This document shows positions 37,050 to 46,554 of a stretch of DNA of 64,000 bases, in pieces. Every line of letters begins with the position of its first letter. Positions within the stretch are counted from its first letter, which is position 1. The notes below the pieces were generated by a model that was given only the letters and a program-made list of their open reading frames with translations, was not told where the DNA came from and did not search any database. A program made the translations under genes and the position numbers. The stretch is from UBA6168 sp041392505 (lineage in GTDB: Bacteria > Bacteroidota > Bacteroidia > Chitinophagales > Saprospiraceae). The stretch spans positions 1-64,000 of the forward strand of contig JAWKLX010000006.1 in assembly GCA_041392505.1 (NCBI GenBank). The letters run 5' to 3'.

Positions 37050-37055
37050 AATAGG

Positions 37056-37970
37056 CTATATTTTCTCAAATAAATATTCCGCCGCAGCCAAATCTTCCAA
37101 TGCAAAACCGACGGATTTAAAAAGAGTTATTTCTTTTGTTGAATTTCTGCCGCTTATTTTTTGTGTGGCCAAATCGGCTAAAATGCCTTTTATAAAACCT
37201 TCATTAATTATATTATTTTTTAAAGGGATAAAAATATCGCCGCACTCTTCTTTAGCTGCGCTGTTATCAATATAAATATTCGATTTTTTAATTAAATCAT
37301 CATCTGCTTCCCGCATGTTCTGTTTGTAACTTCCGACCAAATCAATATGCGTACCGGGCTCAATATATTTCCCAAAAACAATTGGCTCGACAGCACTCGT
37401 GGCGCAGGAAATAATATCCGCCCAAGAAAAATCATCTTTAATGTTTTCTGAAATGCGGACATTTAATTCTCCCCAATTATTTTCTGTAATAACTTTTTGC
37501 ACATTATTTTTATTCCGTCCCCATATTGCCACATTTTTAATCGGCCGGACGCTCGCATGAGCCTTTATTAATTCAGGGCATAACGCTCCATTCCCCATCA
37601 TCAATAAATTTTCACTTTCTTTTTTTGATAAATATTGACTGGCCAGCGCAGAGGCTGCGGCAGTCCTTTTATTGGTCAATGTTTTACCATCTATTTGTGC
37701 GAGCGGTTCTCCCGTTATTGCATCGAACAATATATAAATAGCATGAATAGTCGGCTTACCAATTTTCCTATTATTGGGAAATGCTGTTGCTATTTTCACA
37801 CCGCAATATTTATCTGTCCAAGCTGGCATTAATAACAATGTATTATTTCCAATATCAAAATGATTGCGCTGCGGGACTTCTATTTTTTTAGTTAAATAAT
37901 TATTTAAAAAAGGGATAAATCCTCGATAAGAGAAAATGGATTCTATTTGTTCGGCGGTGATGATTTTCAT
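37056..37970 (-). CDS. Ornithine cyclodeaminase / mu-crystallin family protein
   Basis: A 304-residue NAD(P)-dependent enzyme. The ATG at 37970 is used (MKIITAEQIESIF); the longer frame to 38048 translates repeat DNA. Substrate-side features (LLLMPAWTDKYCGVKIATAFP, NKRTAAASALAS) and the Rossmann loop (LLMMGNGALCPELIKAH) are in place; one glycine of GxGxxx is changed to GNGALC. Relatives are ornithine cyclodeaminases and delta1-pyrroline-2-carboxylate reductases, so the reaction is uncertain. It converges on smpB with a 6-bp gap. Confidence 0.82.
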   Translation of the reverse strand: MKIITAEQIESIFSYRGFIPFLNNYLTKKIEVPQRNHFDIGNNTLLLMPAWTDKYCGVKIATAFPNNRKIGKPTIHAIYILFDAITGEPLAQIDGKTLTNKRTAAASALASQYLSKKESENLLMMGNGALCPELIKAHASVRPIKNVAIWGRNKNNVQKVITENNWGELNVRISENIKDDFSWADIISCATSAVEPIVFGKYIEPGTHIDLVGSYKQNMREADDDLIKKSNIYIDNSAAKEECGDIFIPLKNNIINEGFIKGILADLATQKISGRNSTKEITLFKSVGFALEDLAAAEYLFEKI

Positions 37971-38089
37971 AAAACTGTTTTTCAAATAGTCACAACTTCT
38001 TAAGAGTTTTGGGCCTTGCCGACGTTTTACCACTCGGCAGGGTGGCAAAAGGTAAAAATAATAAAGTTTATTTCCTTTAACTTTACTGC

Positions 38090-38884
38090 ATGGATGAGCA
38101 TACTTTCGATCAATTGCAAATTCTTCGCCCTAAATTCCTTAGCGGATATAAGGAAGGATTGGTTATTGACCTGTCAAAAGCCTTTTCTGATCTGCCTTTC
38201 ACACATCAATTATCGACAGAAACATTCAGTTTTTATACATCAGTTGCAGCTGCTTATTCTTCAATGATCGAAGGAGAAAAAATTGAGGTGGACTCCTATC
38301 TCAAATCCCAAATGAAACCAGGGGTTTTCAAAAAAAATTACACTAAAAAAACCGACGATTTATTAGTTGCTTATCAATTTGCCGAACAGGCTAAACTCAA
38401 TTTTGAAAACCTATTAAAAGCCCATTCATTATTATCTGCCAATTTTTTACGGAAAGTTGCGAGGGGAAGAATTCGGACGGGTATGGAGTTTATCTTAGAC
38501 AAAGACGACAAAATCGTATATGTGGCGGCTCATCCAAATATTGTGCGTGCCGAGACGAATAAATTATTTGCTGATATTGATTTATTATTAGAAATAGATT
38601 TGACTATTCAAGAGTCTTTTTATTTTGCAGCAATGATACAATTGGTGTTTCTAAAAATACACCCATTTGAGGATGGAAATGGCAGGGCGGCTCGGTTATT
38701 AGAGAAATGGTTTCTATCAGAAAAACTGGGTCAAAAAGCTTGGAACATCCAATCAGAGAAATATTATTATAATAATTTACAAGCTTATTATAAAAATCTG
38801 CACATTGGGATTGATTACGAAAATTTGGATTACAATAAATGCCTTTCCTTATTATACATGTTATCGGAAAGTTTGAATAATTAA
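38090..38884 (+). CDS. Fic family protein (AMPylase type)
   Basis: A 264-residue Fic protein with a canonical catalytic loop HPFEDGNGRAAR (His191 to Arg202), which transfers AMP from ATP to target hydroxyls. An N-terminal inhibitory helix of the class II type, SSMIEG (residues 57-62, S-x-x-x-E-G), is present, so activity is probably self-restrained by its glutamate. No antitoxin gene is adjacent, consistent with class II. The target is unknown. Confidence 0.9.
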   Translation: MDEHTFDQLQILRPKFLSGYKEGLVIDLSKAFSDLPFTHQLSTETFSFYTSVAAAYSSMIEGEKIEVDSYLKSQMKPGVFKKNYTKKTDDLLVAYQFAEQAKLNFENLLKAHSLLSANFLRKVARGRIRTGMEFILDKDDKIVYVAAHPNIVRAETNKLFADIDLLLEIDLTIQESFYFAAMIQLVFLKIHPFEDGNGRAARLLEKWFLSEKLGQKAWNIQSEKYYYNNLQAYYKNLHIGIDYENLDYNKCLSLLYMLSESLNN

Positions 38885-38893
38885 TGAATAAAT

Positions 38894-38925
38894 AAAGGCG
38901 ATACCTTTCATAAGGTATCGCCTTT
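38894..38925. terminator. Bidirectional terminator between fic and glyS
   Basis: A perfect 14-bp stem AAAGGCGATACCTT (38894-38907) and its complement (38912-38925) around a 4-nt loop, with T-rich tails on both strands. Confidence 0.85.
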
Positions 38926-38949
38926 AAGACTATTGCATATTGGTATTTT

Positions 38950-40494
38950 TCACACAAACAAATCTTTCATGCTTACTCTTTTTCCAATAATTCCTTCCAA
39001 TGCGTCAATGGACACTCGCTCTTGCTCCATACTGTCCCGCTCACGAATAGTCACGGTATTATTTTCCAAGGTTTCAAAATCAACAGTGATGCAATAGGGC
39101 GTACCGATGGCATCTTGGCGGCGGTACAATTTACCGATGGCACCAGTGTCATCATACTGGCCGGGGAAAGAAAATTTCAATTGGTGGAAAATATTTTTGG
39201 CAGTTTCTACCAACTGCGGCTCATTGCGCTTCAACGGCATCACGGCAAATTTAATCGGAGCCAAGGCTGGGTGCAATTTCAACACATCCCGCAGGTTATT
39301 TTCATCACCTCCAACTGCTTCTTCTTGCAAGCAATGCCCCATCATGGCGAGGAACATCCGGTCGCAGCCAATGGAAGTTTCCAGCACGTAAGGCACATAG
39401 CTCTCTTTTGTTTCTGGGTCAAAATATTGCAGTTTTTTACCTGAGTATTTTTCGTGCTGGCTCAAGTCAAAGTCAGTCCGGGAGTGGATACCTTCCAATT
39501 CTTTAAATCCAAAAGGAAATTCAAACTCAATATCCGCTGCCGCATCGGCGTAATGCGCTAATTTATCGTGGTTGTGGAAGCGGAGCTTTTCAGCAGGCGT
39601 GCCCAAAGCCAAGTGCCATTTCATACGGGTTTCTTTCCAGTACTCATACCATTGCTGCTGCGTACCAGGTTGGATGAAAAATTGCATTTCCATCTGCTCA
39701 AACTCCCGCATGCGGAAAATAAATTGGCGGGCAACAATCTCATTTCTGAAAGCCTTACCGATCTGTGCGATACCGAATGGCAGTTTCTGGCGGGTCGTTT
39801 TTTGAACATTTAGAAAATTGACAAAAATCCCTTGTGCCGTTTCTGGCCGCAGGTACAGTTTGCCTTCTTCGCCCGATACATTTCCCAGCTGGGTGGAAAA
39901 CATCAAGTTGAATTGGCGCACATCCGTCCAGTTTTTTGAGCCGCTCACTTCGCAGGCGATTTCCAGTTCTTCGATCAGGCTTTTCAAACCTGCCATATCT
40001 TCTTTTTTCAGGAGATCGTTCATGCGGTCAATGATCTCCTGCGCCTTGTCCATATATCCTTTTACACGTTCGTTGGTTTGGCGGTAAAGGGCCTCGTCAA
40101 AGCTGTCGCCGAAGCGCTTTTTGGCTTTTTCCACTTCTTTGTCCGCCTTTGCCAAAATTTTGGCAGCGGCATCTTCCAACAGCACATCGGCCCGGTAGCG
40201 TTTCTTGCTGTCCTTATTATCGATGAGCGGGTCGTTGAATGCATCCACGTGGCCAGAAGCTTTCCAGGTGGTCGGGTGCATGAAAATAGCCGCATCGATG
40301 CCGACAATATTTTCGTGCATCTGCACCATGGATTTCCACCAATATTCCTTGATGTTATTTTTCAACAAAACCCCGTAAGGGCCGTAGTCGTAAGCGGCGG
40401 CGAGGCCGTCATAAACTTCTGAAGATTGATATATGAACCCATATTCTTTGCAATGGGCAACAAGTTTTTTGAATTGATCTACTGGTTGAGACAT
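38950..40494 (-). CDS. glyS: Glycyl-tRNA synthetase, alpha2 type
   Basis: A 514-residue class II synthetase of the homodimeric (eukaryote/archaea-like) type used by Bacteroidota. Visible are motif 1 (AAAYDYGPYGVLLKNNIKEYWW), motif 2 (FRNEIVARQFIFRMREFEQMEMQFF), motif 3 (SIGCDRMFLAMM) and the anticodon-binding C-terminus. The ATG at 40494 is followed by the family N-terminus (FKKLVAHCKEYGFIYQSSEVY). The leader has a heptad array 5 bp upstream and a -7 box TACATTTG at 40584-40591. Confidence 0.96.
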   Translation of the reverse strand: MSQPVDQFKKLVAHCKEYGFIYQSSEVYDGLAAAYDYGPYGVLLKNNIKEYWWKSMVQMHENIVGIDAAIFMHPTTWKASGHVDAFNDPLIDNKDSKKRYRADVLLEDAAAKILAKADKEVEKAKKRFGDSFDEALYRQTNERVKGYMDKAQEIIDRMNDLLKKEDMAGLKSLIEELEIACEVSGSKNWTDVRQFNLMFSTQLGNVSGEEGKLYLRPETAQGIFVNFLNVQKTTRQKLPFGIAQIGKAFRNEIVARQFIFRMREFEQMEMQFFIQPGTQQQWYEYWKETRMKWHLALGTPAEKLRFHNHDKLAHYADAAADIEFEFPFGFKELEGIHSRTDFDLSQHEKYSGKKLQYFDPETKESYVPYVLETSIGCDRMFLAMMGHCLQEEAVGGDENNLRDVLKLHPALAPIKFAVMPLKRNEPQLVETAKNIFHQLKFSFPGQYDDTGAIGKLYRRQDAIGTPYCITVDFETLENNTVTIRERDSMEQERVSIDALEGIIGKRVSMKDLFV

Positions 40495-40499
40495 TTCTC

Positions 40500-40551
40500 G
40501 GTTGACAGTCGGCAGTTGGCAATTGGCAGCTTTGGCCGAATGACAAATGAC
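40500..40551 (-). repeat. Heptad repeat in glyS leader
   Basis: On the minus strand CCAATTGCCAACTGCCGACT and CTGTCAACCG units of about 7 bp run up to 5 bp before the glyS ATG. It lies between the -7 box (40584-40591) and the start codon, so it would be transcribed. Confidence 0.65.
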
Positions 40552-40628
40552 AACTTTATTTTTAATGAAAAATTTGCGAGGCGCAAATGTAAGAACGTGG
40601 GGGGAATGTGTAAGTTCCTATCAGTAAA

Positions 40629-41351
40629 CTACTTTTCTATTTTCTTTTTAAATTTTTCCTCAAACTCTTCCATGGAATAAATGGCTTTCAGCTCATAAGC
40701 CAACCGATATCCTTTCGTAATATTTTTCCGCAACCCAACCAACCCAATGCCTTTTGCATAAATTTCCATCCCATCAAATTCAAGCGGCAGTCGCCCTTCT
40801 TTATCGTGCTCGATCAATTCGATGGTTTTAAATTTAATCGCCGGTATTTCTTTATTATTAAAAATAATGACCGTATCGCTGTCGTATTGCCGGTTGCGGA
40901 TTAAATTGATGCGGGCGCTGTCCAATTGGGATTCCCAATGGAGAGAGGTGAGCAACACATTAGCAGGCTGTTTTACGGTAAATGGAAATATATTACCAGC
41001 GACTATTTCTGCTTGTGTCGATGATTTGGCCGCAGCGGAGTCAGTTTTTTCGTAAATAATAAAATCAATCAACAGCATCCCATTGTCCACTTTTTCTTCC
41101 CTCAAAAATTGGTCAGGCGAAAATTCTGGATCGTATCCAGTCCCCAATAAATACTGGCTTCCACCTTGTTTCATCGATTTATAATACCAGTACATAGGCG
41201 GGTCGTACTCGTTCCCGATAGACTGGTACTCATATATTTTACCGTCTTTTAATTTCTTTAATGGAAAATAATACTCCTCGATATTGCGGAGGCTATTATC
41301 AGGTTGGCAGGAAATTAAAATGGAAATAAAAAAGAATGTGAAATATTTCAT
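40629..41351 (-). CDS. Uncharacterised lipoprotein
   Basis: A 240-residue lipoprotein: short signal MKYFTFFFISILISC with the lipid cysteine at about residue 15. The rest is a beta-rich domain with no family I recognise. A nested inverted-repeat element begins 20 bp upstream of its ATG and may carry or block its promoter. Confidence 0.65.
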   Translation of the reverse strand: MKYFTFFFISILISCQPDNSLRNIEEYYFPLKKLKDGKIYEYQSIGNEYDPPMYWYYKSMKQGGSQYLLGTGYDPEFSPDQFLREEKVDNGMLLIDFIIYEKTDSAAAKSSTQAEIVAGNIFPFTVKQPANVLLTSLHWESQLDSARINLIRNRQYDSDTVIIFNNKEIPAIKFKTIELIEHDKEGRLPLEFDGMEIYAKGIGLVGLRKNITKGYRLAYELKAIYSMEEFEEKFKKKIEK

Positions 41352-41370
41352 TGAAAAAGAAAAAGATAAT

Positions 41371-41530
41371 GAAGCGATTTAAACTTTTATTTTTTAAAGG
41401 GAAAACGTGTCGGACACTTCGTTAAATAGCCTCCTTAGAGGAAATTAAGCAACGTAGTCTATTGCAGAAGAAAGTGTCCGACACGTTTTTGAGCCAAATC
41501 TTCCTCAATGAAAAAAGTTTAAATCGCTTC
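41371..41530. repeat. 160-bp nested inverted-repeat element
   Basis: Outer arms GAAGCGATTTAAACTTTT (41371-41388) and its exact complement (41513-41530) enclose inner arms AAAACGTGTCGGACACTT (41402-41419) and their exact complement (41472-41489), 18 bp each. The centre (41420-41471) holds a short CTCCTTAGAGG palindrome. A 3-bp AAT flanks both ends and might be a target duplication. MITE-like; no coding capacity. Confidence 0.7.
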
Positions 41531-41547
41531 AATATTATTGTAGAAAT

Positions 41548-42206
41548 TACGATTGCCCACTGACCACCACCACGATTTCCCCTTTAACTTTTTTTTCTTT
41601 AAAATAAATAATTAATTCCTCCAGGGTTGCGGTTTTATTTCTTCGTACAATTTACTGATTTCCTCGCCACACATGCTTGTCTTTCCGCTCCGCAAAAACT
41701 TCTTTTAATTGTTCCAAACATTTTACCAAGCGGTGCGGCGATTCATATAAAATAAAAAAGTACACGGCAATTCCGCTAAATATTTGACCCTCGTTTGCCG
41801 GCCTTTTTTATGGGGCAAAAAACCCTCAAAATAAAACTTGTCCGATGGCAAACCCGATGCCGCCAAGGCAGGCACAAAAGCTGTTGCACCGGGCAAGCAT
41901 TCCACTTTCACATTCTGCTGCATACACTCCCGAACCAATAGGAAACCGGATCGGAAATGCCCGGGGTACCGCATCGGTGACCAAAGCGAAATGGGCTGCG
42001 TTGCCAATTGGTTGGCAATGCCTTCCGTTATTTTATTCATTAAAAGCATGGTAAGAAGTCAGCGGCGTCTCGATGCCGTAGTGGTCGAGTAGCCGTTTCG
42101 TCACCTGGGTGTCTTCTGCGAAAATCTTGTCCACCTTCTTGAGGATGCGCACGGCCCGGGTCATGTCTTCTAAATTGCCGATGGGAGTAGGAACGAGGTG
42201 GAGCAT
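41548..42206 (-). pseudogene. rsmI: rRNA small subunit methyltransferase I, frameshifted
   Basis: The full gene is recognisable in three alternating frames: LHLVPTPIGNLEDMTRAVRIL at the start, then VECLPGATAFVPALAASGLPSD, FYFEGFLPHKKGRQ, and IVVVVSGQS at the end. RsmI 2'-O-methylates C1402 of 16S rRNA. At least five shifts are explained by one lost base in a homopolymer (CCCC to CCC, GGG to GG twice, T7 to T6, A5 to A4), which points to sequence errors more than to a dead gene. The start is the ATG at 42206. Confidence 0.85.
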
Positions 42207-42265
42207 ATAGTGGAAATATCAGAAGTCAGATCACTGTGCATTCAGAGATTTGATTTCATGCTTTT

Positions 42266-43013
42266 TCATGTGAAAAGTGGCGGATAAGCGCTGCCGTCAA
42301 CCGTCCACCCATTTATAAAATTGTCTATTATCGTAAAGAAAAGATAGGCGATGATGATGGCTGCAAAAGCTGCTTCTTTTAGCAGACGCCCATCAATACA
42401 GCTACGACGGCAAAGATAATCCGAATCTCATTGCCTGCCCAGCTGAGCTTTTTGAATTTGAGACTGAACATCGGGAACTGGGCAACCATCAACCAGCATA
42501 GTACAGGGATGGACAAATAAATGAACAACGGGGCGCTCACGAGGCTGGCCAATCCAAAGGAGTTGTAGTGAAAATCAACATTAATCCGACGGCAAACATG
42601 GCAACCGACGGCGTTGGCATACCAATGAAATTTTCCGACTGCCGGGCATCTATGTTGAAATTAGCCAAGCGCAGCGCAGAAAACAGGGTCACCAAAAAGC
42701 AGGCGAAGCGGCCAATGTCAACTCAATGGGAAGCCCCTCCATCCCCGCAAACCCTTTCACCAACAACATATACAAGATGACACCCTAGACCTCCCTTGAA
42801 CGAAACCATGTCGGCCAGCGAATCCAATTCTTTACCGATCCTTGAATTCACTTGCAAGCCCTGGCAAATGCCCCGTCAAGATAATCAGCAACGCCACTGG
42901 CAATGAAAAAATAAAAGGCTTGGACAAGTTGCCCATATAACACACTGGCTGTGGCGCAGCAACCCTAAAAAGAGGTTGGCTAAAGTGATGATATTGGGAA
43001 TATGCCTTTTCAT
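42266..43013 (-). pseudogene. pssA: CDP-diacylglycerol-serine O-phosphatidyltransferase, frameshifted
   Basis: Joining frames gives MKRHIPNIITLANLFLG, then CCATASVLYGQLVQAF, the CDP-alcohol motif region DYLDGAFARAC...IGKELDSLADMVSF, transmembrane segments and a hydrophobic C-terminal helix ending near 42266. PssA makes phosphatidylserine in the inner membrane for phosphatidylethanolamine synthesis and is normally essential, so real loss is unlikely. Frameshifts include a GG to G loss in CARACKVNS and a larger disruption near MVSF. The ATG at 43013 matches the family start. Confidence 0.82.
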
Positions 43014-43303
43014 TATTTCTTAAAGCGTTGGAAAAAATAATTTGCAGCATTGCACCGAATTAAGTCTTGAAAACCCATGATGCAGGCCTAAAATCATAAA
43101 TAAAATTCTTCGTACACCATACTGCCGCACAAGGAAAGGCAAAGTAACATTTTTAACCTTCCATTCACCCAACCCTTTAACAGCGCCATAACGTCGTTAT
43201 GTCTGCTTTCAGCCAGCAAAACAGTACTTTTGCCTCTTGCAAAACGTTATTTTTGAACCTGCCTTTTTTAAAGGATTTTGCATGCTAATCTAAAACTTTG
43301 ATC
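43014..43303. other. Divergent region, pssA and adhesin
   Basis: Holds the adhesin -7 box TACTTTTG (43224-43231) and an AACGTCGTTA palindrome near 43190. No gene. Confidence 0.35.
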
Positions 43304-46008
43304 AATGAGGAAATTATTCCCAACCCTAATCATATTCTCATCTATTTTTCTGTCCAATTCCCTGATGAGCCAGTCGGATGAATGCCACTGCTACCATGCT
43401 CAGCAACGTGAGCAACTACTGCTCCGCTTCTGGCGAGTTTGATAATATTGGTAAGCCCGAGCAATCAAATCCAACCTACTTGTTTCCCGGGTGTCAATAA
43501 CGATGTTTGGTTTTCTTTGTCGCAACTGCAGCGACGTTGCAAGTAACGGTGGTCGGCAACACGGGCGGCCCAACTGGTTCTGGTGGCACTTTGAACGCTC
43601 CGCAATTTGCGATTTATACGGGGGATTGCGCCAGCGGTTGACGGCCTTGGGTTGTGCGTCCGATGGTTTCAACGATAACATTGTAGAGACATTTGCTGGG
43701 CCGTTGACCGTGGACAGATTTATTACATCAGGGTAGATGGTAGAAATGGGGATACGGGGACTTTTCAGCTTTATGTCAATAATTTCAACGGCGTGGCCGA
43801 CCCGAAGCGGTGATTGTCCGACTGGTGTGATCCTTGTGATAAATCTTCTACGTGGAAAGCCTTGTCGGCACAGGTAATAATAACAATAGAAATAGACCCA
43901 AACATTTGTATCCAAACCGAATTTGCATCCGGTTTATCGGTGGACGTACAAAGACGCAGGTACACTGGAATTTACCATTAGCCCAACCAACCCTTCCGTG
44001 ATATTGATTTGCCGTTTTTGAATTGCCAAACGGGATTGATGATTGTTCCAACAAAATAAAAATAAGATGTGAGGCTGCTGGTGAAAATGTCGGCCAGCCA
44101 TTTTCTACCTGGGAAGTTTGTACTGGTCCAACCGGATTGCAAGCAGGCGAAACAGATTTTGATGAGCAGCCGGGCTGCAATCCACCAAACAATAATTTTG
44201 TCGCCCCAATCGACATATTCCCGCGTCAGTTATGCTCATTATCAATAATTTCAGTAATACTGGAAATGGCTTTACCATCGAATTTGGCACTGGTACTTTT
44301 CAGGACCGACGGCTGAATTTACTTCAGCTCCTCCGCTCAAGGCTTGTCAGAATGAAGTCATCTCTTTTACCGATGCGTCGCAGTCCATCTCAGGCATAGC
44401 CGCTTTGCGAATGGAACTTTGGCGTAGGTGCTGTCCCTGCGCTACCAACGCTGCTCCTCACACGTGTAAGCTATAACTCCACGGGTATCAAGTTCGTCAC
44501 GCTGACCATTACGGATGAATCGGGCTGTATCATTACCGACATTCAACAATATGAAATTTTGGAAGTGCCAAATGTAGATGTTGACATCGTGGCCGATTAC
44601 TGTGGGCCTGCCGATGCCACTGGTGCTATTTATTTAGAACCTGTTGGAATGGACGCCCCTATCAATATGACTGGGGGCTACGGGTAATTTCACCCTGTTG
44701 ATTCGATGGAAAATCTCACCCGTCGGCACTTACCCCGTGGTGGTCATGGGGGCTAACGGCTGCACCCAGTTGTTTACTTTCGACATCCCCGAGGGCTCGA
44801 GTTTGCAGGCGGGTTGACCCTGTCAGCCCGCCTACTTGCAATGGCGATTCTGACGGCAGCATTTCCGTTTCTATTCAAATATCCAACCCGCCCGTGACTT
44901 TTGATTTTGGTAACGGCCCACAAGCCAGCAACACTCTGAGCGGCATCCCCAAGCGGCACTTACAATGTGCAAGTGGTGGACGGGCAGGGCTGCGAAGGCA
45001 ACTTTACCATCGTCGTTGAAGACTTCCCGGTGTTGGTTGTGACTATTGACCCTACCGACATCAGTTGTTAGGGGAAGCAGATGGTACGATAACAGTTACC
45101 GCCACGGGCGGCACGGGTGACTACAACTACTTATGGAGCAATGGTGAAACAACGTCCACCATTGATAATCTTTACCAAGCAATTATTTGGTGACCGTAAC
45201 TGATGAGAACGGTTGTTCTGAAATTCTTTCTGCCGACATCATTGAGCCGGATTCGATCAGTTTGGACATAAGCATTCTGGATGTTCTGTGCAGGCGATGC
45301 TTCTAGTAGCATTTCCGTACTGCGACTGGCGGCACGCCGCCTTATGAATACAGCCTCAAACAATGCAGATTACCAATTATCGCCTGATCTGACTGGCTGG
45401 CCGCTGGCACTTACACCGTTTTTGTGCGGGACAGCAGAAATTGTATTTATACCATTGAGGGCATCGTCAATCAGCCGCCTCCTCACCGTAGAAGCTGGCC
45501 CAGACCAGACGGTCGATTTAGGTTTTACAGCCAATATCAACGCTGTGATTTCCCCGCCGTTCCGGCCAGTAGACACATTGACTCCTTCGGAAACATTGGA
45601 TTGCAACGACTGCGAAGACCCAACGGCTTTGCCTCTTGGCACGACCGTTTACAACATCCTCATCGTGGATTCCACGGGCTGTATCGCATTTGATTCCCTC
45701 ACTATTTTTGTTGATTTGAAACGTCCGTTTACATCCCCAACGCCTTCTCCCCCAACAGCGATGGGTTCAATGATTTTTCACGGCGTATACTGGTCGAGCT
45801 GGCCGTATCATCAAACGCCTCCGTGTATTTGACCGCTGGGGCGAAATGGTTTTCGATGGCTTTGACCTCACCCCCGGCGTTGAATTGGAAGGGTGGATGG
45901 CACTTTCAAGGGCAAGCTGGACTAAGCCGTGTTTGCGTATTATGCACAGATCGAATTTATTGACGGGGTAGTGGTTTTGTATGAGGGGATCTGACGATCA
46001 TAAAGTAG
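43304..46008 (+). pseudogene. Type IX-secreted adhesin with PKD/SprB repeats, frameshifted
   Basis: Reconstructed across more than a dozen frameshifts: a signal peptide (MRKLFPTLIIFSSIFLSNSL), N-terminal beta domains (NNDVWFSF, FAIYTGDCASG), a PKD domain (WNFGVGAVPATN), several SprB-type repeats (CNGDSDGSISVSIQ, ATGGTGDYNYLWSNGETT) and a gliding-motility C-terminal type B sorting domain (YIPNAFSPNSDGFNDFF, WGEMVFDGFDLTPGVE) ending at 46008. About 900 codons. Most shifts are shortened homopolymers (TTTT to TTT, TTT to TT, GGG to GG, CCCC to CCC). A -7 box TACTTTTG is at 43224-43231. Confidence 0.82.
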
Positions 46009-46122
46009 CTAACCCAAATTGCGATAAATTATAAGTCCAAGAAATGCGGGGCAGGGTAAGTCATGTTTCATGGCAACCGCCCAACACCTGTCCCGTACTC
46101 GCCGGGATGCCTCAGGATTTAT
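46009..46122. other. Short gap after the adhesin
   Basis: No gene; starts the non-coding region that runs to asd and holds the terminator and palindromic elements listed next. Confidence 0.4.
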
Positions 46123-46152
46123 AAGGGGGAACGGGAAGCCTGTTCCCCCCTT
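46123..46152 (+). terminator. Hairpin after the adhesin gene
   Basis: AAGGGGGAAC (46123-46132) pairs with GTTCCCCCCTT (46142-46152) around a 9-nt loop. It lies about 115 bp past the adhesin stop. Confidence 0.5.
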
Positions 46153-46236
46153 AAAATCCCACTGGGCCGAGCAGAATGATGACAAATGATCTGAACACCA
46201 TTCGGCGGAATTAATGAAGCTTGATTCATCGCAATT

Positions 46237-46480
46237 TGAATTAACGTGAATTATGGATAAAATCAACTGACAGTCAATATTTTACACAGCTTGTTGGTAC
46301 GTTTTCAATGGTTCATTGCTGCTTGATAGGCCGGAGGTTGCAAAACCTCCTCTACCAATGCCCCTTCCAGCGGTGAACCTGGCCATGAAACCAACGTAGA
46401 GGAGGTTTGTAACCTCCGGCTTTTATACTGGGATTGTGGGTTGTCACATGCTGTTCTTATCCATAACTCACGTTGAATTA
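46237..46480. repeat. 244-bp element with terminal inverted repeats and a central double palindrome
   Basis: Terminal arms at 46237-46260 and 46457-46480 match in inverted orientation at 20 of 24 positions (TGGATAA end, ACGTGA core). Inside, GCCGGAGGTTGCAAAACCTC...(46330-46355) and its near-complement (46396-46420) form a second inverted repeat, and each arm is itself a palindrome around GGAGGTT/AACCTCC. REP/BIME- or MITE-like; no ORF. Confidence 0.6.
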
Positions 46481-46500
46481 GTTGGAAAATACCCCGAAAC

Positions 46501-46534
46501 AAAAAGGCCGCAGTGGATTCACTGCGGCCTTTTT
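46501..46534. terminator. Terminator of asd (bidirectional form)
   Basis: AAAAAGGCCGCAGTG (46501-46515) pairs with CACTGCGGCCTTTTT (46520-46534) around GATT; a perfect 15-bp stem with A and T tails. It lies 21 bp past the real asd stop on the minus strand. Confidence 0.85.
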
Positions 46535-46554
46535 TCATTTCTATCCAATTCAAA

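Noticed and set aside
41548..46008. rsmI, pssA and adhesin as true pseudogenes
   Set aside because: The shifts are concentrated in homopolymers and hit adjacent essential genes, so sequence error is the more likely cause; I keep the pseudogene type only because the frames are broken as given.
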